Program-made: the position numbers and the translations under genes
Notes under the pieces: model-generated
Database searches by the model: none
Seen by the model: only the letters and a program-made list of their open reading frames with translations
What the model was told of the DNA's origin: nothing
Assembly: GCA_018398805.1 (NCBI GenBank)
Contig: JAGFBZ010000817.1
Coordinates: forward strand, 1,196,001 to 1,260,000
DNA from: Hirundichthys speculiger
Taxonomy: Eukaryota > Chordata > Actinopteri > Beloniformes > Exocoetidae
DNA: 64,000 nucleotides
Direction: 5' to 3'
Shown: positions 24,912 through 44,600 of the stretch, piece after piece
Numbering within the stretch: the first letter of the stretch is position 1
Layout of the letters: the number at the start of each line of letters is the position of its first letter

Positions 24912-25339
24912 GGTCAGTGGCCTCTCCTCAGTCACATAAAACTCCAGATTGTGTGTGACCTCCTCCTCCTCCTACTGGATTCAGGATCTCTCCATTTCCT
25001 CACATTGAGGACTTCACGGTTTCAGTTTTCTTTCTCATGTTCAGCTTTGTGATTATTCCAAATATGTCACAGTAGCTTGTGTGGGCCTACTTTGCGTACT
25101 GGTTTATCTCTAGAGTTCGCAAAACCTTGACAACATCAAGCTGGTCTTGAACTAATGATGCCTTCCTGGATGGAAGGGAAATGTCTTCAAGAACAAAGAA
25201 AAGGAAGTCCAGTTGTTTTGATTCGGGCCTGTGAGAGCTACCAGGACTTAGATGACTCAGAGTCTGCACCAGCATGTCTCCTGAGTTAGTTGAGGAAGTG
25301 TTATTGCTGCTTGTTTAATTGAAAATATTATTGGGACGA

Positions 25340-27002
25340 AGATCATGCCTGACTGCAAAATGTTGGGACCCTGTGTGAAATCTAAATAGAAACAGAATGA
25401 AATGATTTGCAGAACTCACCCCATATTTTATTCACAATAGAACAGAAAACATATGCGTTGTGGAAAAAAGTATTCTCTATACCTTTATATTTAACAATGA
25501 CTATTTGACTATATGCGTTGAAGTAAGAATAAAAAGAAAGACTTAGCACTAACTAGATATGAATTAGATGTACTTCCATTTGCATGCAAAGACGCTCTTA
25601 CAGTCGATCTATGCAGCAAGTGGCAGATGACAGAAATGGCCAAAGAAACAATCTGACACAAGTAATTTAAACATTAAGACTGAGGTTACAGAAGGGTCTG
25701 AAAGTATAATAATATCTGATTGATAATTGACTTGACCTTTTTAGATGTAGGGAGACATCAGGCTGCTGCTTGATTAATGCATATTTCTCTGTCTAGTCAT
25801 GAACACCCATAAGTGACTCATAAGATTATTAACACATCATATCTATATTTTTAATTGTTGCATCAACAATATGAAATGTTTAAACTAAAGGATTAAATAA
25901 TTAAATTAGATGATTTTAAGTTTGATGGTAGCAACATGTCTGTATGATTTGGGATGTTTACCTTTGTATAGCATCCTCTCTTCTCTAACACCAGTCCATG
26001 TACGTCCAGGAGCTGAGAAGACCAGTTGTTGGAGTTTTGAGAGATGATGTCATCCCTCTCTTTTCTGGTACAGGACTAGTGCTGCTCAACAGCCTTGGAA
26101 ATTGTTGTATTTTTTTGTTTCATGATGTGCCAAATGTTATTAGTTGACATCAGGTCTAGACTGGACCAGTTCAGCACTCAAACTCTTCTATAAACTTCTG
26201 CTTTTGTGATGGATGCTGTATATGTTTTTATGAAAGTTGCACAGTTTTCCATTAAAAAGACATCTGGATGAAAACACGTGTTCTAAAAGTCTGTTTATAC
26301 TGTACCTTTCTGCATGTATGTGGCGTCTCTGACGCAGTGCCACCTGACCTCCTGAGAACTCTATTATTATATTATAATATTAATATTATGTTATTCTTCT
26401 TATATCAGATTAGTTGCCAGCCCATCTGGAGAGACCGGCCTTCAGCAGCCGCCTCATCTCTGTCCTCCCTCTAACTTTTCTCCAACAAACTTTTCTCTTC
26501 ATCTCTCTGGGTTGACATTGCTCCACTGTGTGGCCGTTGCTTCAATCTGTCTGGATGCAGCCATCCTTGCAAGGATTTAACATTTAAAAAGACAGATATG
26601 TTATTTGTCTGTTTCAGTCTCACTGGCAGGCATTGTTTGTCACCCTCCCGTAACATTTTAAACTGAGGAACATTATTATGAATTTGGAGACATGTTTTAT
26701 TTAAGATTGCCAACCCTCTCTCTACCTTTACTTCTGATAAACACTGCCTCTCTAAGATGCTGTTTTTATAACTAATTATGTAACTGACATGTTGCCAGTT
26801 AATCCAGTTAGTTGGAAGATGATCCTCCAGATGTTTTATTTTTAATCACACTTACTTTTCCAACCTTTTGTCACTGGTGTTGAGATGTGTTACAACCATC
26901 AAGTTCAATATGAGTTACTATAGCAACAGAATACAATGATTTCTTCTGTTTTTACTTTCTTTTAAACAGCATCCCAACTTTTTTTAAAATTGGGATTGTA
27001 TT
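25340..27002 (-). mobile_element. Degraded DNA transposon with antisense transposase traces
   Basis: The left part (AATGTTGGGACCCTGTGTG, TAGAAACAGAATGAAATG) and right part (CAGCATCCCAACTTTTTTTA, ATTGGGATTGTA ending near 27002) are inverted relatives of the terminus of a common teleost transposon. Interior pieces (26140-26200, 26470-26560, 26730-26930) match my memory of the reverse strand of its transposase. There are many stops. The superfamily is not certain. Confidence 0.6.
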
Positions 27003-27399
27003 TATTTAGAGTTTTAGAAATATCTAACATTATTTGTTCCATTAATCATTATGTTGTTATATCGTCAGAGATATTTTGACACTGACTCACCAAAACTAGA
27101 AGCTCTATCTCTACTTTTTTCCTGAGAACCAGGACTGTCTCCACTGTGTGACTTTGAATCTACACATGTGGCCAGATGTGCCACTAGTTGACCTCGTGAA
27201 AGTTAAGTTTAATAAGTGATCTTTTTTTTTCTTTCAGTGAATACAGCTCTGTTTGCCATCTTAATCTGAACAGAACCGTCGTGTCTGTGTGTCTCTCAGA
27301 TATTTGAAAGGAGACTCAACTCTCTTGTTAAATCTCAGGAATCTTTTCAGTTTTTTTTTTCCTCTTAACTGTTATGACAGAAATAAAACGCGCACCTTC

Positions 27400-27815
27400 C
27401 TTTGACATCACATCATACTACCATCCTGCAGAACCGCCGACCAATCAGCGGGCGGGAGGAGGCCAGGTGCCGCTCCGACCGTCCAATCAGCAGATAGCGT
27501 GAGCTCTGCTCACCAGCACGTGGCCTCTGATTGGCTGGCTCATCAGGGAAAAGGCGGGATGTGGAACAAAAGACATCAACTGCGTCTTTCTCATTATCAT
27601 AAAATATTCAGCCGGATCCCCGGAGCAAGTCATCACAAGTTAAATAGACAACTGCAAACTGAGAAACTAAATCAGAAGAAGGGTCACTACTAACAGAGCC
27701 TTAAAAAGAAGCAAAAAAAAACTTCTTTTTTTTTATTGTCAGGTCAAGAAAGAACTGCTTCTTACTTGCGTTATTTCAGCATAGCTCACCTTTTTTTAAT
27801 TATTATTATTTAAAA
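27400..27815 (+). promoter_or_regulatory. sqle: sqle promoter region: CCAAT boxes, GC box, E-box
   Basis: Within 100 bases there are CCAAT at 27441-27445 and 27483-27487, an inverted one (ATTGG) at 27530-27534, a GC box GGGCGGGAGG near 27450, and E-box CACGTG at 27517-27522. Clustered NF-Y sites beside GC boxes are typical of sterol-regulated (SREBP2) promoters. A perfect sterol regulatory element was not recognised; GCTCACCAGC at 27509-27518 is the nearest candidate. The start codon lies about 280 bases downstream. Confidence 0.6.
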
Positions 27816-35520
<7,705 letters not shown>

Positions 35521-36559
35521 TGACAGTCGTTTTTTTATTGAATTCTTGTACCTTGTAGAATCTAGTATAGATGTATTGGTAGGACAACTTCAACAGACAG
35601 CATTTTTCTGTGGTTGCATGCTACTATCATGACAGGCTTGTGTGGCAACTAATCTGGCAGAGCTGCGATTAAGAGGTCAGTTTCAATATAAGCAATACTG
35701 TTAGGAGACTGGCTTTTACACTATAATTTAGTTTTTTACTTGACTGAAGTCTAGCAAATTTCCCTGAGGACTGACAACCACAAAGAACAAAAAAAAACAC
35801 CCCTCCATCAGCTCCAAGGTTGTTTCATTCGGTTTTAGTGGGAAAGCTGCTGCTGCTGCGTTACTGGCCAGATCTGACAGTCTCCCTGAAATGGTGGTTT
35901 CAGGAAGAAGCCTGTTTGTTGAGTTCATAAAATGTGTTCCACAAGTGACTGACGAGATAGAAAAAGAAACACTAACAAATACGACCAGTAGATGGCACTC
36001 AGTCCCAGTTAAAGGAGCAGCTGGCTCTCAACACCAGATTAAGGCCCCCTGCTGGGCTCCAACATTTACATTCAGGACACTTGCAATGAAATATCAGGAT
36101 TGTCAGAAGCATCTTCAGGAAAGAGAAAAAAAGAGTTCATGTCTGGCAGCAGTTGCCTTTTTATCTGTAAATTAAAAAATAAACCAGTAAAACTGATTTT
36201 TTTGTTTAACACGATGACTATTAAAAGTTGGCCAGTAATCACAGCAGGACTCCCACACAAGGACTCGCTGAGTAAAATAAAAACCTAAGAGTACATGCAA
36301 CTGCAACCAGTGAGGTCTTACTGGTTTGAGTCACATTAAACCCATTAAAAAAAGAAAAATGATTTCTGCCACTGAAGCTATGAAGCGTTATGGAGTTTAA
36401 CAGCTCTGAGCCAAAAAGAGAAAAACATTTCCTTTCAGACTTAAAGGACACTTTATCAGTTAATTGTTTCACACTGAAATGTATGTAAAAGTAGTAAATC
36501 AGTTAAAACATAAAAAAAAGACACCATAAATTCAGGGATACCCCAGATTACAACAATTA

Positions 36560-38689
36560 ATTCAGCTTTATTGGTATTTATACATCACTGATACATTGTT
36601 CTCGTGAAATAATCGTAAGAATTTTCCATAATTACTCTGTGATTTTCCACGTGGACACAAATACTGGTGTGGAAGACCAGATAAAAGGGAGAAAAAAGAA
36701 AAAAAAAAAGGCTCTTTGGGGAAGGTGACATACTGTACACACTGTTCTTCACCTGCTACGATCTGTCTGCACACCTACCTGTACCTGCTCACTCACCAGG
36801 TGACCTGTACCTGCTCACTCACCAGGTGACCTGTAACCTGCTCACTCACCAGGTGACCTGTAACCTGCTCACTCACCAGGTGACCTGTACCTGCTCACTC
36901 ACCAGGTGACCTGTAACCTGCTCACTCACCAGGTGACCTGTACCTGCTCACTCACCAGGTGACCTGTAACCTGCTCACTCACCAGGTGACCTGTACCTGC
37001 TCACTCACCAGGTGGAGGTGTGAGGAGAGAAAACCGAGGCCTGCCGCTGTGTTCAAGCACATCTAAACCCCTCCTTCAGAGAGGAGGAGAGTAATCCTCC
37101 GTTTTAAAGAGCATGAGTGTATCCCTGTTGTTACTGGTAGCAGTGAGCTTTCTACTAACAGTGAATATCATTATGATCTAAACCAAAAAGAAAGAAAAAG
37201 AAAAGAAAAGAAAAATAGAAAAAACAGAGTACTGTACAGCTACTGCTAAGAGAACCTAAGAACCTGGCCATGACGCTTTTACACCAGATTAAAGTGCTAG
37301 AAGCAACCCACCAATCCACATTTTATTTCATTTATGTATATATATATATATTTATTTATTTATAGCATAATGTATTTTATATATATTTATAGGAACAAAT
37401 CTACTATTTTGACAATTTACAGGGTAATATACATTATATAGTAACAGCTGAAATATCAGCACAAATATATCACTGTCACACTCAACAGCAAAATATACAT
37501 GATTATATATATATTTATAGCTATATATAATCATATATACCAGTATATAATTGTCATATATGCATGTAAAACAGTTAACCACGTCTCAGGCTTTTTAGCT
37601 GATACCCAGAGAAGCAATTGTGTACCAAGACGTAAAAGCTTTACAAGTTTCTCTCTTTAAAAGAGCAACAGGTGACGGCAAAAGTGCCACGACCTGTGGG
37701 TTATTTGAGGTCACAGGACAGTTATTTGCATATTCCACAAATCTATTGCAACACGTTACTGTCTACGAACAGTACAGCCGGCGTCCTGCGAGAGGAGCCG
37801 GTGTTAACTGGACTCACACGTACACCCACTGAACAGAACATTACGACGATGGGTGGTCTGATTATAGCTATGTGCTTTCAGATGGTGTGCTATGACAGTG
37901 AAGAACAGGAGGACTACGATACACAATACTCAATATGTTAAGCCTCAGAGGACCGCCCAGAACTGCAAGACTCAGCCCGCCCTCACGACACACACAACAG
38001 ATACTCTCCTCTCTGAGTTAAGTGTCATCAAATCCTGCTGCTGATCCATTTCATGTTTCTTTTTTTTTTTTTAAAAACCACAAATGACCACTTTTATTTG
38101 GACACTCCAGGATCAGGAATAATGGAATGTGTTCAGCTTTCGCCACCGTCTCTTCCTCTGACCGGGTCTCTCTCCATCCAGGCTGACAGCAGAGTGTGTA
38201 ACATCCTACTGAATGAACAAAGTCTTTGGGGGTCTGAGAGGTTGCAGGGGACTTCCTGAGGTTCTGATACACCATCAGAACCAGTGGGGCAGTTCTTTCC
38301 CAACCCTCATCCACCATCATCTTCACCACCTCTCATCAGAAAGGAGCTACCGATGGCCCGGCATCAAGGCCTGATGGTCCCTGCCCTACTTCCCTCCTCT
38401 CAACCCCCAGGATCCAACCTTTCTGGTTCACACACTCCCCCCCTACTCTGCAAAGACGCTGCACAAGGCCATAACAAGATACACACAAAGGTAATTTTTC
38501 ACAAAGAAAAAACAAAGCTCCGTAATAACTGCAGTAGTAACGCACAACAAGCATCCAATAGCTGGCCTCCGGACCGGAGAGCCCTGGTGATGTGCAGTTA
38601 GGTTTGGGACGTTGCCATTGTTCTAAAGGACGACTCCTTGGTTTGTCCTTTGCAGGATTTGTTTTTTTTCCCCGTGGCACACCATTTTA
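36560..38689 (-). other. oxr1: oxr1 3' UTR (inferred)
   Basis: Downstream of the oxr1 stop codon on the minus strand there is no coding signal. A minus-strand AATAAA overlaps the stop region (38684-38689), giving a very short option. Another lies at 36567-36572 (TTTATT on the plus strand), giving a 2.1-kb UTR. AT-rich runs (37330-37560) and a tandem repeat (36783-37014) fall inside the longer version. Confidence 0.45.
36783..37014. repeat. Tandem repeat, about nine 26-27 bp units
   Basis: The unit CTGCTCACTCACCAGGTGAC plus CTGTAC or CTGTAAC is repeated about nine times with almost no divergence apart from the one-base length alternation. On the minus strand, the oxr1 sense strand, each unit reads CCTGGTGAGTGAGCAGG and so contains a splice-donor-like CTG|GTGAGT. 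Confidence 0.95.
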
Positions 38690-41600
38690 TTATTCAAAAG
38701 CCCAGATCTCTATGTCCTGCACATAGAAATCCTCCTTTTTTGAGAGCATGGGGTTTCCAAAGGTTTTACAGGAGTGACTCCTGCCGTGGTAAAGGTCTCC
38801 GTCCAGCCACAGGCCAAACTCACCGCTAGAAGACAAGAGGACACACAATATGAACTCATGCAGAGTTTGTTTACTCGTTGTGTGTTTGGATGATCACTGA
38901 TTCCTATTTACAGATTCAGTTTCAGGATATTTTTAAGATTATTCAAGAAGCTAGTCCTCACAAAATGTTTCCAACTTGAGTGTTCAATGAGTCGTCTTGT
39001 TAATTTCCTAAATCACACCTTAAATGTCACACTTAACATGCGCGTAAGGTTTCCTAACTAAGGCTCATGACAGATCATTTAGGTTTTCAGACTTCAACTG
39101 ATCAGAGTTGATGACAAAACATTGATTTTTATTGCTACAGCCAGTGGGGTGTGTGTAGATTTCAGGCTCACCTTCCTCCACCAAAAGCTAAGGAGTCCAT
39201 ATCTCCTTTGATGAAAAACATGTTGTCACCTGTCCATTTGTACACCTGTTGAGAACACAACAGAATATACTGAAAGACATATTAGACTGATATTATTGTA
39301 TGTTTTATAATCTTCTGAAGCTTGTATTCAGATTCACACAGATGTTGCCGACACTTAGACCAGTAAAACATGATATTTCTTTTTTTTCTTCATGATTTTG
39401 TGCCTCTAGTGGCCTTTATTTACAGTGAGAGAGACAGGAATGTGGGGCAGACTGCAGGCCGGGAGTTAAACCTGCGACTGCTGCAGGACGATTGTCATCT
39501 CTACGTGTGCCACCTGCTTAAACCACCGAGCTACCCAGCAGCCCACATCATAGCTTTTTTTTTTTTTGTTGTATAAAACATCTGCAAACACATTTAACAA
39601 ACATCCATTAGCAATCACTTTCATTATCAAAAGTTGGAATTAGTACCCAAATAGGTGACGTGCACATGACCCCGTTTCATTGGGGTACTGAAACCAGTGG
39701 TGCTGTGTGCTTTATGCTGACCGTAAACACTAGCTGACTTTGCAAAAACGATGTTTAAAACAGGGTTCATACTGATTTTTACCAGAATATTTCTATGACT
39801 TTTCCATGTTTTGGCACTTTTCCATAAGCACATAACCACATAGTCCCCAAATTTTTGGTATAAATCAAATTTAAGACCAAATTTCCAAGTCAAGATTCAC
39901 TACTTTGAAACAAAATACCAGCGTTCCACAGGCCTCTCAGTGAACACAGTTCACATACCAGTTTATACCAGTTACTGCCACTCTTGAACTCCTTCAGCTG
40001 CTCTTGTCAGGAACTAGACGACCATCAACCATTAACTCAACCACTACCAGGTACATTGGCAGCAGTGTTTTTAGAAACACTAGCTGTCCTAAAAGAATAA
40101 ATCTGTTATTGTTCATCACCTCTGTGTTTCAGCAGCAGACCGGCAGGTCCAGATAGTTTTTCTTGGGTCATTCAAGCACTTTCAAGGTTCATTTGAAAAT
40201 TCCAGCACTGAACTTAAGCCGAGGTAAAATTACATACTTATATGTACTGATGTGCTTGATTTTTATCATATTCTACAATGACGATATTGTTATTAAAAAA
40301 AATAATCTAAAAGGAGGATAGGAAATTAAAAGAAAATGCATATCTTTCTGGTCTGAAAGATGTCAGTTGTTTAACTGATACAATTTTTATATATATCCTC
40401 TCTTTAAAGATAAGAAAGAAGCAACTCTGCATGATAACTAGAATAACCACACATGATCTAATGTATGAATAAAACTGCACCAGATGGTATCATTTATTCT
40501 AACAGAGATGGATTCATATTCAGTTAGACTGAATCTGCCAGCATTTTACAAACAACAGTACAGTACTGCGCAAATGTCTTTGCAACTGATTAACTGGTTG
40601 GCCAGTTAATCAGTTGGCTGATTATTGGCCATTTTTAATTACCTTCATCAGACACTGAAAGACCCATAACGATCAACTTGTAGATAACATGGACACAAAC
40701 TAAAACCACATAATGTTCTGAACAAAATAATTCAAGACAGCATTTAGTGTAACACCCCCCCACCCCCCCCAGGACCAAACAAGCGAAAATGAAACACCCA
40801 ACAATGTCGGTGTGTTCTGGTTGCCTTTGTCAGACAGTAGATTCAGTAGATTGGCTGGAAAATTATGTTGTAATTTACATTTTCACCACAAGGGTGCAGT
40901 AATCTTTGAAGAAGCCAACATGTGAAGTCACTGACGTGCTTGCTTGCAGATACTGAACATAAACGAGCTTTCTGAGCAGCGGAACGAAAGGTAAATTCAC
41001 TTCTACCCGTCATTAGATATCAGGTGCAGACTTTGGTATGTGTGACATGGGCAGCTGTCCAGGACAACATCTTTACCGGGGTGACGCAAGCACCCACAAA
41101 GAAAGAAGTCATGAATATTTTATTGCTAATTTGCTTGTTACTTCATTCATATCCTTGTGTTTAACTAGATACTGCCCAGTGGATCTCAGAGTGTTAACTG
41201 TCAAAACAGCAGACTTGGTGATGGAGAGGAGGAGGACATCAGAACAAAAAGCAGTAACATTAACTAAAGCTGCATCCATGCCAGCCCTTTTTAAAATGCA
41301 GTTTTAAAAAAATAAAATAGACCTAAATCTCAGCTCAGTGTCGGATGCAACGTCCATCCACGTTACACCGGTGTAAAGAGTCCTGTATCTATCCATGCCC
41401 ACCAATGAGTAAAAACAGCTGGAAACAGTTGTTGGCTCCGCACCAGTTTTTAGCAACTAGTCGTAGTTTAACACTACCAGACACAGAATATAATTACTCC
41501 ACTACTGCACCACATGGTTCATATTTCCATGACTTCTCCAAAACCTTGTGGGTTTTATAAAATTCCAAAAGCCTGAAACCTGGAAGTTCTCTTTTCAGAT

Positions 41601-44600
41601 TCCATGACTTTTCCAGGTTTTTCCACAAACCCTGTTAAAAGACTAACATGATCCCCTCTCATATCAAAAAGGCTAAATGCCAGAATTTTAAGTTGAAGAC
41701 TTAAGGTTTTGCAAAATATTTGCGATTCTGTCGGGTCAGCATTTACTCAAATCCTGCTGGTTGCTGATAATAATTAATAATAACTAATAGCTTTCCCAAA
41801 TAGCGAGGTGTGTCTGCAACCTTGAAACTGCTTGTAAAATCATCAAGTGTAAAGTCAGCATGAGGTGAAGTCAGAAACACGAGCCAACTGACTGGTTGGC
41901 AGGAGATCGTCACCTCTGTGTGACATCATGAAAAACAAATATGCTCCTGATGAGCAAAGAATTTAATTAGTTTTTATACAGAAACGGCAGCTCTGGTGAA
42001 CAACCAGGTGCAGACCTTCCTCTGGATCATAAGAGAAGAAGAGGTGGAAATAGACCTTGACAGTAATTGGTGGGTGAGGAAGAAGAAAGTATGCTGACTG
42101 TTAGTGAAGGTTGCTGAGGGGCTCAGCATGCAGTACTGGAATAAATACAAGAACCCGATCAGGTACAGAACAGTTAGAGATCATAATGGCTGGTATGGTG
42201 CAGACTTTCATCTAGTTTCAGTATAAATAGCTTAAATATCTGCCATCTATTCTTGCATACATTTGCTCCTTATCAGGAAGATGTTCAGTGCACTTTTAAT
42301 ATTTAGCTTTAAACCACGAACCCCCACATCACGTGCTTCAATGATGATGGATGCCTAAACAAACATGGTGTAGATTAAAAAAAACTCTACACTAAGTTTT
42401 GATAGTTTGAAGATGTTCAACACTGTACCTCAAACTCTGGATTGAAGGTGAAGAGGAAGGTCTCTCCTGTGCCATAAAAGCCATCGCTGACCTTAAAGGG
42501 TTCAGATGCCAGCGCACCAAAGACCTGAGGAGAGTGCATACGTGATAGTGATTACCATCATAAATGAACACTGCGCTACTGTAGCAGGTTTCTGTTGAAT
42601 ATGCCTCCTACCTGGCCATCACTGTCTTTAATGACCATGAGGACTGGGGTGTCCTGGCCCTGCATGGCTCTGTAAAGCGTCTTAATGCTCATGCCATGCT
42701 TCGATGTTCCAAAGGCCAGTCTCCAAGGGTAACCAATAGTCCGTGGTGGCAGATTTCTGGCAAGCTGTGGGACAAAAAGAAGAAAATAAAGAGCTGGATG
42801 AATGAAACAGTGAAAGGCCACTGCCAGCGATGCTCAATTACATCTGCAGTGACCTTTAACACAGTCTGGTGTTTAAAGAGGAGTAACAGGGCTCCCAACA
42901 TCGAGAGCAGCCTCGAGAGTGAGAGAGGTCTGACACTCCCTCAGACGTCCTGCTGCAGACAGGCTGAAGGATTAACGGAGGCTGTGGTGCATGGGGAGAC
43001 GGCCAACAAAGACGCAAGAGGAGCGGTGCAGCGTATGCTTCATTTTAACAGACAGATGAAACATACACCGACTAAAACCAGAGAATTGAAGGGGCAACTT
43101 CACACGGCTAGCTGTGTTGTTTCTGCTATACAGAACAAAGTTGCCCTCAAACGTGTCGTTCACACTCCAGGGGTTTGCCGGTTCTTCAGCCATTTTCGTT
43201 TTGGCTTCACACAATCTCCAGAGCTACAACTGAAGCAATTGTATTGTGAGCAAGCAGGAAACGAAGAGTAGTTGTGGGCCAACTAGACCCGACCCAGTCT
43301 GCACTGCTGTGAGGAAGCAGGCTCCCTACTGACCCTCTATTAGCCAGTATGTCTGTTGAGACTCATTATGGGGTGTGTGTGTGTCTGTGCTGTATGTGCT
43401 AACTTGCAATAATTATGTGGAAGATACCAGACGTCAAAACAAATTTTAAGGTAAATGATTCTGAAACGTTTCACCCAACTGTCTTTTAACTTCAACAACA
43501 TCCATCTTACTGCAAAGAGGAAATTATAGTATTTATGATAGGTTAAGAAACTATTTATGTTGCCTGCAATTCTTTCATTCATTAGCGAAACCAAGCAGGA
43601 AATTAGTCATTGCATGATATAAGGAGGCATCAGGTGACCCACATGCTGACAGGTATGTAATTAACACGGTTTCTGCTGAATATATTAATTGGAGCTACCC
43701 AACAACTGCAGGATGGGCAGATACACAGTAATTGTGACTAGATCTGCTCCCCAAACACACTGCTGAAAAACAAATCATAAAGGTCTTATTTAAATTTACT
43801 TGAAAGTGGAATGACTATCGACTCAACTAGATTTTGCGTCTTAGTTTCTGAGGCTACAGCATGCAGCAAAGAGCATGTGGACAAGCATGAAAGGATGCAG
43901 AATTCATAAAAAGCATCATTTCCCCCCCAACTGCAATTAATCCAGCACATTTGTTCACTAATTCTTACTCTGTAAGTAAAATTTAACAGTAACAGTTAAC
44001 TAATACCTCTATACATGTTCCTTTTAAAAAGATTAAGTAAGTCTGAGACAACCAAGAGTTGCCGTTTCTACACTAAACTGCAATTTGGTTTTGGCATAAA
44101 GAATGCAACCGCTAGAAACCATTTTCAGAAGTTGATCAATACATTTTTTGGTCTGCCAGTGTGTCTTCATAACAGCAGATGAGTACACGTGCCACTGACT
44201 CAAAATAAACAATCATTATAATAAAGGAACATGTCACCCAGTGTAGCAGTTTGGCTTACGCATGTTTTTAATAATGTTGTTTTATAGCAGAGAAGAAGAA
44301 AGAGGAACAAGCAATATCAGACACTGGTTAAGCAGAAAAATAACTCTTGAATGAATGCAGTTCATTATGGTCTCTAGGAGAGCTGTTAAAATGAGCTTTT
44401 CACTAGTATTATGGATAGATTTGTAACTTGCATGTCAGAGTTGGATGTTGCTTCAGATCAAGCTAAAGCGGAGGCTCTACCTTTTCTATCTGGTCCATCT
44501 CCAGGAGATCACTGGGTTCTCTGAGGCTGGGTTTGAATGTTTCCGGCTCCGGCTCACTTTTGATGGATGTGCCATGTTTGGAGTTCACTTCTTCCTTGGT

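Larger units (their letters stand above)
22531..27400. other. Intergenic region between xylose isomerase and sqle
   Basis: No host gene was recognised. The interval holds a long hairpin (23940-24009), a MITE (24497-24911) and a degraded DNA transposon (about 25340-27002), listed separately. At 23410-23570 a stretch (TCAAGTATCCAGGAAAGTCC and following) resembles a dispersed fish repeat. The frame open from 23859 to 24308 has no family features. Confidence 0.6.

Noticed and set aside
38690..38825. Assigning the minus-strand gene to ncoa7
   Set aside because: The C terminus ([24 protein letters not shown]) matches OXR1. As I remember it, NCOA7 has DADLYHGRSNSCSTF and ends VWAFD.
42696..43271. 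191-residue plus-strand open frame
   Set aside because: It overlaps oxr1 exon 42612-42764 on the opposite strand and runs on into intron. Its composition is unremarkable and no domain is visible.
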